A DNA stretch of 64,000 bases from Anaeramoeba flamelloides (taxonomy: Eukaryota; Metamonada; Anaeramoebidae), in contig JANTQA010000036.1 of NCBI GenBank assembly GCA_027625915.1, positions 243,501 through 307,500 of the forward strand. The letters run 5' to 3'. The notes beneath the pieces are model-generated. The model was not told the DNA's origin, searched no databases, and was given only the letters and a program-made list of their open reading frames with translations. Positions 49,408-60,369 of this stretch are shown here, piece by piece; the first letter of the stretch is position 1; every line of letters begins with the position of its first letter. A program made the position numbers and the translations under genes.

Positions 49408-50394
49408 CTGAAATAAAATATTATTTCTTCGAATTGAATGAAAAATCAAAAGATCTTGAAATAAACAAATGAAAATTGATCTTTATAAGAGATTTAATTT
49501 GCTCTCATTATGAAAATTGTTGAAAAAGAATTGATTTTGAAATAATTTGGTAATTGAGTATGTTCTTGTCGACTTTTAATCAGATAAAATATCTGCTAAT
49601 TAACTTTTCATTCAATAGGAAATATTGCTTCACAGAGGATTCTTATCTCATCCAATATCGGAAAAACAAAGAAACAAATAAATAAAAAAAGTTATCCAAT
49701 TAGAAGATTTGATTTGAAGACGATTGACTAAAGGAAAACAATAAAATAAAATGAAATTTATTTTTTCATTCAATTTTTCAAGAAACTTTGAAAAATATAA
49801 GAGCTGATTTTTGCTAACATGTCGAGAGATACCACAATAATAAAGTTCTTCAGAAACTCTTTTGATCCTTTTTATTGATTTTTTTTGTATTTCTTTAAAT
49901 TAAGGATTATTTATATTCCAAGACCACAGAATACGCTATTTAAGGGTATAAAAATATTTATTGACTTTTTAGAATTATCAACTGAGTCAGGTGATCTTAT
50001 TAAAATTTAACCATTTTGGTTTTTTTTTGAAAATTTTCAGTTCACGATCATGAAAAAATTTTTTCAAAAAAAAATCAAACATTTGGTAATTTTTCACTTT
50101 TTGATAACTTCACTTATAATAAACACTATTATTTAATATAGGATCTTGGATCATAAAATACTTTTAAACATATTTAACAATTTAAGTTGAAAAATTCAAT
50201 TTTCCAGGTTCTATTGAGATTTTTTTCAAATTTAATAGTAAAAAATTTGAATATTTTTATTTACTCAGTTAAGAGGTTATAATCATATATTTTAAAAGTA
50301 TTTTAAATTTAATAAATATCTTCCAAACTGATATCCAATTATCTGACTATTATGAAATTATTTGTTCTTTTAAATTTAAAAAAATCTTTTATTT

Positions 50395-50680
50395 TCGATT
50401 TTCCGTTAGGTTTTCCTGAATTTAAAAGAACAGAGTAAAATCATTTATTTTTCTCAATTCTTTTGAATTCTGGAAAACTGCCATTAGCTTTTTTTTAATT
50501 TGAGAAATAAAGAGAAAATTTTTAAAATTTTCTTTTAATTTCTTAAATTAAAAAAAAGCAAGGCACTCTACGGACACTTTTGTTAGGTTTTTTGTAATTT
50601 TTGAAATAAACAGAAAATATAATAAATTTTCGGTTTATTCCAAAAAGTAAAAAAAACCTAGGACACTCACAATAATTATC
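50395..50680. repeat. Family K hairpin-repeat cluster
   Basis: Three consecutive hairpins with the same arms as at 45 kb, linked by GGCACTCTACGGACACTTTT. Confidence 0.6.
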
Positions 50681-51092
50681 ATCAGTAATTTTTTTTCTCT
50701 GTTTCAGTTTTATTAGATGAGTAGAATGTTTTCATAACTATTCGTTATTACCTATCAAAGTAAATATCTCCAAGTTGAGTTAATCTATAAATCATTCTTC
50801 CGTTTATTTGTAGTTTTATACACCGAAAAATGCCTTTTTTTTCTAGAATAGAGACTTTTAAAAAAGTTTTTTAGACTAACAACAATAAATAAAATAGCCT
50901 CAAGATTTTAAAGTTCTGGAATTTTGATTATATTGTGAATAAACTTTATTATTCAAGATGAAAGGTTAAGGAATGTATTAATTTTGTCTAACATTTTTTT
51001 TTTCAATTTTATTTTTTCATATTAGTGTTGGCAAAATCATTTTTGGTACATATTTAATATCTTTGTCATTTTTAACTGTAATTCATTTAAGG

Positions 51093-51335
51093 GTGCTTCA
51101 AAATATAGAGTTCGTTATCTTTCCCTATCTAATGTTTAAAACTTTGATTCTTAGTTCTTTGAATTTTCAATTTTGTAATTTATTTTGGTTGGTATCTTTA
51201 AATAAATATCATTTTTTTGTTGATTGGATTATGTTCTATCAATTTGAGGAAAATTTTCACTTTTAAACTCCCACAGGAAACGACACTGAATGGAAAAGGC
51301 AATTTCTCAAGTTTATGTACGAAGGTATTTTTTGA
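51093..51335 (+). CDS. Possible F-box-like terminal exons (weak)
   Basis: An open frame from 51093 (VLQNIEFVIFPYLMFKTLI...LFWLVSLNKYHFFVD) has the leucine spacing of an F-box. It is followed by CTCCCACAG| at 51276 and an exon-like stretch (51277..51335) reading NDTEWKRQFLKFMYEGIF then TGA, which fits the W-containing end of an F-box. The donor between the two pieces was not fixed and no upstream exons were found. This may be a fragment. Confidence 0.22.
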
Positions 51336-51384
51336 AGAAAATTGCTTTAGAAAATGATTAAAAATTGCTGGGCACTTTTTTTAT

Positions 51385-51564
51385 TTAGTTTTTATCAATT
51401 TCTTTGGGATCATTAAACCCATTCTCTTTTTTGCTTTTAAGATTTTGTTTATTTAGGTTTGAACTGAATTTTTCACCAATATTAGTACCAATAGTAGAAA
51501 TGAAGAGACTAGAGTGATAACTATGAGACTGTGGACTTTGTTTCTTTGCACCAGAGTTTATGAA
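51385..51564 (-). CDS. C-terminal exon of an unidentified gene (59 codons plus stop)
   Basis: On the minus strand a branch-point-like TACTAAT and an AAAAG acceptor precede an open stretch with clearly non-random composition: Ser-rich HSYHSSLFISTIGTNIGEKF, then a Lys/Asn-rich end and TAA. It has no ATG of its own, so it would be the last exon of a gene whose upstream exons (higher coordinates) were not found. It converges with the possible F-box exons at 51335. Confidence 0.3.
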   Translation of the reverse strand, partial: FINSGAKKQSPQSHSYHSSLFISTIGTNIGEKFSSNLNKQNLKSKKENGFNDPKEIDKN

Positions 51565-51935
51565 CTTTTATTTATTAGTAAGTCCATTCAAACATAAAAA
51601 ATTCAAATTCCCGTTTTGGTATTAAATTGTAAATTGGTTATGCTGTTCTAGATTGGAAATATAAAAGATTTGGTATTCTAAATAAAGGGATCTTTCCAAT
51701 TTAGAAAGAGAATGTTAGTTATTAGTTTCTTTTTAATCCAACCGAATTTAATTTAAAAATAAAATATTTTCTACCTTTTTTAAAGTTAGTTTAAAAACCT
51801 CTTTTTCTTTTTTAAGAAAAAAAAAAAAAAAATGTATTTGATAAACCAATAAAAAAAATTTATTAAAAAAGTTTTTCAAAAAAAAATATAATAAAAAAAT
51901 TTTTCGGATTTTAAGTTTCAAATTCTAATTGTTGA

Positions 51936-52199
51936 GTGAAAATATTTAACGTACAAGATCCTTTCCAAATAACATTTTTCTTTAAAAATTTTGCAAAATT
52001 TCAAATTCAAAATTTTTACTCCTTTATCGAAAATCAAAAATCTCATCACTGTTTATTATTTCCAAATTATTATGAATCATCAGACAACTTACCCCTTAAC
52101 TGTACCAATATACTTGAAAATAAACCTGATATGAACAACAGCCATAATACAAAAAAAATCATTATTAAGTTTGCCCTGTTTGATTCGAAAATTCCTTAA
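51936..52199 (+). CDS. Unassigned open frame of 87 codons, possible exon
   Basis: There is no ATG at the start; a TTGAG acceptor-like site lies just before it. The second half (LLFPNYYESSDNLPLNCTNI and following) is mixed in composition, unlike the Phe/Lys/Ile noise of neighbouring frames. It ends about 250 bp upstream of the RCC1-BTB start on the same strand. It may be a broken gene or an exon of an unrecognised gene. No family was recognised. Confidence 0.18.
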   Translation: MKIFNVQDPFQITFFFKNFAKFQIQNFYSFIENQKSHHCLLFPNYYESSDNLPLNCTNILENKPDMNNSHNTKKIIIKFALFDSKIP

Positions 52200-52452
52200 A
52201 GAATTTGATCAATAAATGTTATTTTTTAATTTGCAACAAAAATATCAAAAAATGTTATATCTTGTCTTTCCTTTAATTAAGATTCTTGTTTAATCATTTT
52301 TATTGATTTAAAGTAATACATTTCAACCCCTACAGAGCATCAAATATGAATAGTATTTGATAAATGTCTCCCTTAAGTTTAATTATTACATTTTTTTTTT
52401 ACTTTTCAGTCTTTTTATTCAAAAGTTTTTGTGTTTTTTTTTTTGTTCTGTA

Positions 52453-55400
52453 ATGAGTTTTTATCTTGGCTATTTCAAACCACTTAGCAAAGAAAACATA
52501 GAGTTTCATGAAGAAATCCAAACTATGAAACCGATTTATAACAAAGCTGTGTTGCAATACGCATCAAATATACACACACATTTTTTTCTGTGTTCCGATA
52601 GATATCTTTATTCATTTTACTATGGAAGATTTTCTAAAGTGGGATCATTGCAATTCCAATCAATAAAAACGGGTGGTTCATTTTTTTTAGGCAAAACCAT
52701 TGACAACAAATTGGCTTCTTGTGGATCAAACCATAATGGACAACTTGGCAGTTCAGGATTAGACTTTTCTATTCCACAGATAATAAAAAACTCCAAATTT
52801 AGTGATGTTCGTGATTATGCTTGTGGGTTTTCTCATGCTTGGGTTCTTCTTAAAAATAAAGAACTTATCGGTTTTGGCAAGAACAGGTAAGGTGCTCATT
52901 AACGATTTTTTTTTTTTTACAAACCTTAATACTTATTATTGTTAATTTGGAGAGTTGATTCAACAAATTTACCCAACTACTTGAATTCAATTCGAAATTT
53001 ATTGAGATTTTTACGTCTTATCTATAATATAGGCAAGATTATAACTTCTCGGGATAGCTTTTCTTGAAAAAAAATGAAAGAAAATTTTATTTTGAAACAA
53101 ATCAAAAATTCAAATGCAAGAGGTTTGAACGAAAAAAAACAAAAAAAAAATACAGAAAAAGAAAAATCAAAGTTAGTGGTGTAAAGACATTTTGATCCAA
53201 TCAGAATTTGAAAGATGGTCTTTAAATAATGTATGGGAAAAAATTTCCACTTTAATTCCCTATTTTTCCCTTACAAATTGAGTTTTCACAGAAATAAGTT
53301 CTTATTTGTGAGCTCTATTTGTTTTTTTGGTTCTTTTTATAAGATTATATGGATATTAGGTGATCTAAGGATGAGCTATGTCCATAAAATCAGAAATTAA
53401 ACAAAAAGAAAAAAAATATAAAACATAATGGCCGAGTCATTACGGTTAAAAATAATTTTCAGAAATGGATTAAAAAAAATTTTAATTTAAATGAAGAACT
53501 TAATAATAATCAAAAACTAACCAACCTATGAAGCATGATCGATCTCCAAAAATCAACAATCAAAAAAAGAGGACATTTTTAGAAAAAAGCGCCATAGAGC
53601 GATACTAAATTTCCAATTAGAATGGTTATGAATTTATCATTTTGAAAACAACTGTGTTGATTTTGAAAGTGTTGATCTTTTTACGCTTTTTGAGATCTCA
53701 AAGATCGTAGGTTTTTTTTTTAACTATTCCCAAATAAGTTATTTTTTTCTCAAGAATGTTACAAAGTTTTTACTTTGCCAAATATATAGTGGTTACAAAA
53801 TAACCACATATTATATTAAATAGAATTAAATTGATTGTATACTATAGAAAACAATTTGTTTTAAATTGAAGAAATTTAACCCTGTTAAATATAAAAAAAG
53901 TAACAAGTAATTTTTTTTTTAAATTTTGTTTTTTGGAATTTTTGAAAAATTTTTAACTTTTTACCATTGTGAAAAAAATTTGGGTCATTAAAAAAAATTG
54001 GGTCAGTCAAAAATTTGTTTTCGTTTTTTAAATAGTAAATATTAGCAAAATGATTTTTGATCAAAGTAAAATTTTATGAACAAATCTTACATTTAAGAAA
54101 AACCAAAGTCACTATCAATAATAATTTTCAAAGGCAAAATTATTTCGTTGCATTTTGTGCTTATAGAATTACTGTGGAACTCTAAAAAACAAAAATTTAT
54201 TTTTAATTGTAAACTTTACTAAAAATGTTGATTTTTTTTATTAGATTACATTCCAAGATCTAGTTAATCATTGTTTGGGAAGACCAAAAATTAATAACCG
54301 TTTTAAATTAAGGTTTGTCTAAGGGGATTTTAAGAATTTAAATGGTTTCTGAAATCTTGATATTTCGGTATTTTGAAGTTTTGATTGTAAACATTAGTCG
54401 AAAACAATCTCTTTCGAAAAAACATCTTTTTTGGAAGATTTTATAATTCAATTTGATTTAAAAGGTTATTTAAGATTAACCGTGATAAATTTGCCTTCAT
54501 TAACAATGATAAATATCTTATTGAATTAATAGATTTTAATATTTCCTATTAAATATTTCTCTTATTTTTAGTAAAGTTGACAATTAAAAATCATTTTTTG
54601 TTTTTTAGAGTTCCACAGTAATTCTATAAGGTTAAAATGCAACGAAATAATTTTGCCTTTGAAAATTATTATTGATAGTGACTTTGGTTTTTCTTAAATG
54701 TAAGATTTGTTCATAAAATTTTACTTTGATCAAAAATCATTTTGCTAATATTTACTATTTAAAAAACGAAAACAAATTTTTGACTTACCCAATTTTTTTT
54801 AATGACCCAAATTTTTTTCACAATGGTTATTTTTTTCTTTGAATTTTTTGCCAAAGAAGATTCCCTCAAAAATTTTTTTTTTTGTTATTTGCATTTTGTC
54901 AATCAAAAGAAGGGCAATTTCACAAAACCCTTTTTGGTTTCAAGCCACCCCTTGAGTATGGGACAAATACACGATAAATAACTAGACCCTTAACGCAAAA
55001 ACTTAAATTAAAACATTTTTTTATGTTTCCGAGTGCCGAATAGGTTGGTGGTTGTTTCTAATTGTGTCCAAATTCTCAAAATCGTCACCATTGTTTTGAC
55101 CTGTTTTACATAATCCCTCACTTGAAAACATAAATACTTGTTTTTCTTTTTCTTTTTTTATATTTTGAAGGGAGGAAATTAATTTCTTCTTTCAGCTGTT
55201 AGTTTTTTTTAATTTTTTTATTTAGAGAAAAGTCAAAGATTTTTTTCTATTCTTTTGAATTTTGGAAAAGCGTCGTTAGGTTTTCTTGAGTTTTTTGTTT
55301 ATTTGAAAAATTGGTAGATTTTCAGATTAAAACAGAAAACTTCTGCAAAAGCGCCTTTAGGTTTTATTTCTTTGGAATTAAAAAAATCGCCGTCAGGTTT

Positions 55401-58400
55401 TCTTGAGTAATCTGTTTATTTGTGAAGTGTTCTAGGTTTTTTTGAGGTTTTGAAATAAATAGAAAACTCAAAAAAACCTAACGAAAATCAATAGATTTTA
55501 CAAAAAAAAAAAAACAGAAAACCTCAAGAAAACCGCCGTTAGGTTTTTTTTATTTTTAGAAATTAAAAAAACCCGAGGCACTTGAAAACACTCTACAGCA
55601 CTTGACGACACAACTGTTTATTTATATTATCATTATATCCAATAATTTTTAAATATTGATTGACCTTTCCTCGAGAACTATTTAATTCTCAAGTTTTGTC
55701 GAAAATTATTAAGATTTACATCGAATAATTTTAGACTTTCTATTTCCCAATTGATATTTTCATCTTTTTTTTTGAAAATTTTTAATTTCCTGAAATGAGT
55801 TTAAAACCCAAGAAGTTCTAATTTTTTTTTGAGTTTGTATCTTCTTTTGTAAATTGAGATCTTGACTTGATCTATATATGCTTAAGTTTTATAAATTATT
55901 TTTTGGGAATGTGGATTGATTTTTTTAAAATTTTGTGAATTTTTTATTTATCCAGATATCAATCTAATCATAAATCTTTTTTCAGTTGGTCAAAAATATA
56001 ACTAACCCGTAGAAAAAAATGACTAATGTATATTAATTTGAGCTTTTGTAATTTTACAATATTAGCTTTTTTTTGGCTTCAAAATAAGATTTATTTTTTT
56101 AAAATTATCCTTTACTTTTTTCAATTTTCTTTGTAAATAATTTTCATTTATCTAAACAAATTCCTAAATATTTAATTTTGGATAATTTTTTTGATTTTCG
56201 TGTTTTCTCTATATTTGGTTTCATTTCAAATTCTTGAATAATTTTATAAATTATTATTAATTTTTTATCAATTTCTGATATTGGGTCTACCATTATCACT
56301 ATCAAATCATCTGTAAATATCTAAAGAATTTTAACAAGATTTTTAATTTTTTAGATTAAAAAAAAAAACTGATAAACGCAAAAGATAAAGGGGATAAAGG
56401 TGATCTCCTTGATAAAATCCTTAATCCAACTTTTTTATTGTAACTTTTTAGCCATATTTTAATTTTTTCATTTCGACCATATTTATCAAGAGCATAGTGC
56501 ACTAAAATGTGGATAATGGTATCAAAAAATTTTTTAATATCAATTGTAACATATCAAGAATTCTTTATTTTTATCATCAGTTTTAAGTTTTTCTCTAATT
56601 TAAAAATTAAATTTAAAACAGCAATTCTAGTATCTATTTTTTTTTAAAAAATGCGAATTGAGAATCTGATACTAAATTCCAAGTATCTTCAATTCCTTTA
56701 TAAATGAGATTGAGAATAAATCTAGCTAAAGCATTATTAATTGAGATTGGTCTAAAATTTAAAGGAATTCCATCATCTTCAGCTTTTATGTATGAATAAT
56801 ATGTTTCTTTTTTTACTAAACTTTATTATTTCTTGGGTGAGATTATCAATCCAATAATTAAAAGTTGAAAGATTCTTTTTATGTATCTAATATTTTCTTT
56901 TTTATTTTTAATTTTTTTTTGGGACAATTTTATAGAATTTTATTTTTTCAAAATCTTTTTTTATTTATTTTTTTGATATTTTATTAAATTATGATTTTTT
57001 TCTTTTATAAAGAAAAAACACCTTTGGTTTCAATAAGATTTATTGTACCAAAATTTTCAAAATAATATTCTTTTAATTAATTTGATAATTTTTATTTCAG
57101 GTTTTTTACTAATCTCTTGACAATAATCGAAATAAGTGTTTTCTAAATACTTATTTTTCTTTTTGTATTTATTAAAGAGAATTGCCTCATCATATATTTT
57201 TCTATAATTAAAATATATTGTAATTGAAAGTAAATCACTAATTAGCTAAATTTCATGTGTCTATTAAAAAATCCATTATAAATATTATTGATGAATAAAT
57301 TTATAGATTATTTTACTAAAGATCACAAGTAAAAAAATATCATTTTGTATAACTATTGTTTTTTAAATATCTTTTCAAAATATAAAAAAATAGAAACCAA
57401 AATAATTAGTATCCCAATTATTGAATAATTAATATTTATAACCACCAAAAGTAACTATTTTTTCAATTTTTTTAATTTCAAGATTTAAATTAAAAATTAT
57501 TAACCTAAAAACCTACATATTGATTATTTTTGTTTCGTTATGAAACTAATTATTTTTTCAATCTAAACTCGATTCCAAAAATTTTTAAAAATATTCCTAA
57601 AATCAAAAATAGGAAAAAAAAAATCATAAATTTCTCAAAGCATGATATTAAATCATCCTTAAGCTACTAATTATTAATGTTTTTATATGTAATACTTTGT
57701 ATCCAAATAAAAGAAATAAAAAAATAAAATCAGGATTAAAAATCCAAATCAAAAAAAAAAAAGTTTAAAAAGATCTCAATTCCAAAAAACTCAAATCAAA
57801 GTAAAAAAAATAATCTGAAAAAATTTATATTTTTCCGTAAAAATCCAAATTATAAAAAAAAATACAAACTTTTCTTGTTTAATATTTTCAAATCTTTAAA
57901 TTTCTTCAATTAAAAAACCAATTGTTTTCCACAAGTGTAAAATCAATTTAATTCGATTTTAATCTAATATGTGGTTATTTTGTATCCATCAACATTTGAC
58001 AAAGTAAGACTTTTGTAATATTCTTTCAGATAAAAAATAATTCATTTAAAAAATGAAAAAAATGTTAAAAAAAAATCTTTGAGTTCTGAAAAAGGATCAA
58101 AGATCGAAACTTTCAAAACCAACAAAACTGATTTTCAAAATTGTATATTCTAACAAGCATTCTAATTGAAAATTGAGTGTCACTCTTTGGTACTTTTTTT
58201 TAAAAAATATCTTTGTTTTTGATTGATGATTTTTTATGATTGATCGTGTACACATCAAATGTTGATTTATTTTTTTAGTTGGTATTAGTTATTCATAAAA
58301 ATTGAAAAAATTTTTTTTTTCCATTTCAAAAAATTATTTTTCACCATAATGAATAGACCTATAAAAAATAAAAATAAAAAAATCATTTATAAGAGTTTTT

Positions 58401-60126
58401 AATAATATGCAATTTGTAAAAAATAATAAAAAATCAATACCAGATTTACAACAAGTACACCCAGCATCACAACTACAATACTTTTATTTAAAATTTAATT
58501 ATTTCTAAGCAATCGTAAGTGCTTCGTTGAGAAGGAGTTGTTTTAGTAGCTGTCATTTTTTTTTCTTGTTTTAATCAAAATTTTTTACTTTATCTTGATA
58601 ATTTTTGATTTTTCTCTTTCTTTGTATTTTTAAGTTATCCATACTGGACAGTTTCTATCCTTCCAGTATTAGCAAGTAACTACTTGTTTTTTTTTTCTCT
58701 GCAACTCTTCTTCTCAATAATAAGCAAATTCCGAAATAGGGAGGATTTAAAAAACTCTAAAATAGCATTTTATATGAAGATAATCTTTTTTTTTTTTTTT
58801 TTTTTTTGTAAAAAATGAAAATTATTTCTCAAATTATCCTTTTATATATATAGTTCTGGTCAACTTGGAGCTGGAAGTACTGAATCTGTGAATGATCCAA
58901 CAGTATTCTATGAAGACGTAGAAAGAATATTTGCAAACCATGGTTATGGTACGATGCTTCAAAAAACAAATGGTACCATTTATTGTTTAGGGGCTAATGA
59001 TGCTGGCATGCTATCAACTTCCCAAGAAGGCAATGTAAAATACTTAAACGAAGTGATCGTCCCAAAAAATACAATGATGAAAGATATTATTGTCGGGCGT
59101 CAGCATTCCTTGTATCTATCAGATAAAGGGAAATTATATGGGAGTGGCGAGGCAACTGAAATATTAATGAACCAAAATTGTAAGAAATTTGAAGAAATAC
59201 CCTTTTTTCAAGACAAGGTAATTATTCAAATTTATAGCACCCACCGAAATTCGTTAGCAATTTCCGAGTTGGGTAAAATATATTTATGGGGTGGATTTGC
59301 AAGCAAGGTATATTCTAAAAAAAATAGTAGTGAATTATCAAAAACTTTACGTCCCTATTGCTTTAAAAATTTGGCACAAGGAAATTGGGACATTTATTTC
59401 GGATATTTTTCTGAAATTTTTATAGCCGAAAGAAATGATATAGGTACAGACTTTGTAAAGCTTTTTAGATCTGGACTTCTTACTGATTCAAAACTACAAG
59501 ATATACCGTTTTATAGATCATTTCTGGAATTGAGAATCGGGAAAAATATTAATGAAATACAATCAATTTTAAATACAAATTCAATACCTCGGGATCAAAT
59601 TGAAATATTACTTAGATGGGCTTATAGTGACCAAGGATCAAACAATTTTAAACTGAAAAAAATCTTAAGATTATTAGGTATACAAGATTTAACCAAGAAT
59701 ACATTATTAATTTTCTTAAAAAAATTGTATAAAGACGACGATTCCAAAGACTTTAAGTTATTGGTTTTTGATGATGATGATATTGACGAAAATCAAGAAG
59801 ATTTGCAAAAACAGGAAGAAGCCAACTTTGAAGAAATATTTGTTCATAAAATAATTCTTGCGGCTAGGTGTGGCTTGTTTAGAGAAATGTTCAAAAGTTT
59901 AAATCAAGAGATAAACAAAGTGAAAGATTATTCTAAAAAATCTCCTGGAACTCTGAAAATATTCATTAAATTCTTATATACTGACAGAATTGAATTGACA
60001 GCGGATGATGACCCTGAGCTTGTATTGGAGGAATTAAGTGATTGTAAAGAATATTATCAACTTTCAGAAAATTCAATAATAAATTTTGAAATTAATAAAT
60101 TAAAAATTCAATATGGATTAAAATAA
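52453..60126 (+). CDS. RCC1-BTB protein: RCC1-repeat propeller followed by a BTB/POZ domain, split by a 6-kb intron
   Basis: Exons 52453..52886 and 58854..60126 encode about 568 aa. The junction AACAG|GTAAGG ... ATAG|TTCTGG joins GFGKN to SSGQLGAGS, restoring a perfect RCC1 repeat. Other repeats are visible: LASCGSNHNGQLG (~88-100), IYCLGANDAGMLS (~187), LYGSGEA (~238) and IYLWGGFAS (~287). From ~348 follow helical BTB-type segments: SGLLTDSKLQDIPF, then a Asp/Glu-rich insert at ~448-465. Next comes the BTB core EEIFVHKIILAARCGLFREMF (~471-491) with a C-terminal helix pair to 568. Such proteins usually use the propeller for binding (small GTPases or chromatin) and the BTB for dimerising or for Cullin-3. 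That role is inferred from the family. ATG at 52453 is preferred because the open frame upstream of it encodes only Phe-rich AT translation. Confidence 0.88.
53930..54832. mobile_element. Family F fold-back element with ~250-bp inverted ends
   Basis: The left end CCATTGTGAAAAAAATTTGG and the right end ...CCAAATTTTTTTCACAATGG are mirror copies extending ~250 bp inward, through GCAACGAAATAATTTTGCCT. TTA flanks each end and could be a 3-bp target duplication. It has no coding capacity. The window start carries a second copy. Confidence 0.7.
55010..55620. repeat. Family K hairpin-repeat cluster inside the RCC1-BTB intron
   Basis: It has GAGTGCCG at 55030, CTTTTGAATTTTGGAAAAG with its linked GCGTCGTTAGGTTTTC, then several AGGTTTT arms and GAGGCACTTGAAAACACTCT near the end. 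Confidence 0.55.
56100..57190 (-). mobile_element. LINE (non-LTR) reverse transcriptase relic, longer copy
   Basis: In order on the minus strand: a Lys-rich pre-RT segment (ENTYFDYCQEISKKPE), GIPLNFRPISINNALARFI, DSQFAFFKK, YVTIDIKKFFDTIIHILVHY (the palm Asp motif), YQGDHLYPLYLL and FTDDLIVI (the catalytic DD). It then runs to IKYLG. Frame changes and stops between blocks show that it is dead. It sits inside the giant RCC1-BTB intron. Confidence 0.7.
57185..57560 (-). mobile_element. Family B fragment, copy 5
   Basis: It follows the same order as copy 3 (TTTTTCTATAATTAAAATAT, then the AAAGTAACTATTTTTTC box). It is diverged, truncated and abuts a LINE relic. Confidence 0.5.
58380..58700 (-). 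pseudogene. Duplicated module copy 1: conserved leader plus short Cys-rich frame
   Basis: Read on the minus strand: a leader with the hairpin ATACTGGA...TCCAGTAT, an ATG at 58556 (MTATKTTPSQRST) and then, after an AAAAG site at 58481, YCSCDAGCTCCKSG. It aligns over ~210 bp with 60420-60640. The first frame and the Cys-rich block are not joined by a clean GT donor in this copy. It may therefore be a broken small metallothionein-like gene. The function is a guess. Confidence 0.3.
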
Positions 60127-60369
60127 TAAAAAATTTATTTTTTTTTTTTTTATTGATTGAAGGGAGTGATCAAATATTCCTAGGCAACCACTCTGATTAC
60201 TAATGGTAAATTCATAATTTAGATAAAAAAGTCAAAAAAATATTTTGGAATCAAGCAAGTTCCAAATTTTTATTGGTTGAAAAAAAAAAGAAAAATTCAA
60301 AAAAAAAAAAAACAAAACAAAAAGAATGTTTTTTTCAAAGGAAGTTGGTAAAAAATCTTTTTTAAAAAA

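Larger units (their letters stand above)
53425..58355. mobile_element. Large (~4.9 kb) segment with ~450-bp imperfect inverted ends
   Basis: The left end (~53425-53900) and right end (~57860-58355, inverted) align throughout. Shared words are GGTTAAAAATAATTTTCAGA / its GGTGAAAAATAATTTTTTGA partner, ACGATCAATC-like, AAAATAACCACATATTA and GAATTAAATTGATT. The interior is occupied by the family F element, a hairpin cluster, a LINE relic and a family-B fragment. No transposase or other gene was recognised inside. Confidence 0.6.
52887..58853 (+). other. Giant intron of the RCC1-BTB gene (5,967 bp)
   Basis: GTAAGG donor, TATATAG acceptor, phase 2. It is almost entirely repeats: a ~4.9 kb inverted-ended segment (53425-58355), which encloses a smaller fold-back element, a hairpin cluster, a LINE relic and a family-B fragment. 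Just before the acceptor lies a duplicated module (58460-58700). Confidence 0.85.

Noticed and set aside
53425-58355. The ~4.9 kb inverted-ended segment as a Polinton or other virus-like element
   Set aside because: No polymerase, integrase, capsid or packaging gene could be seen. The interior consists of other non-coding repeats and a LINE relic.
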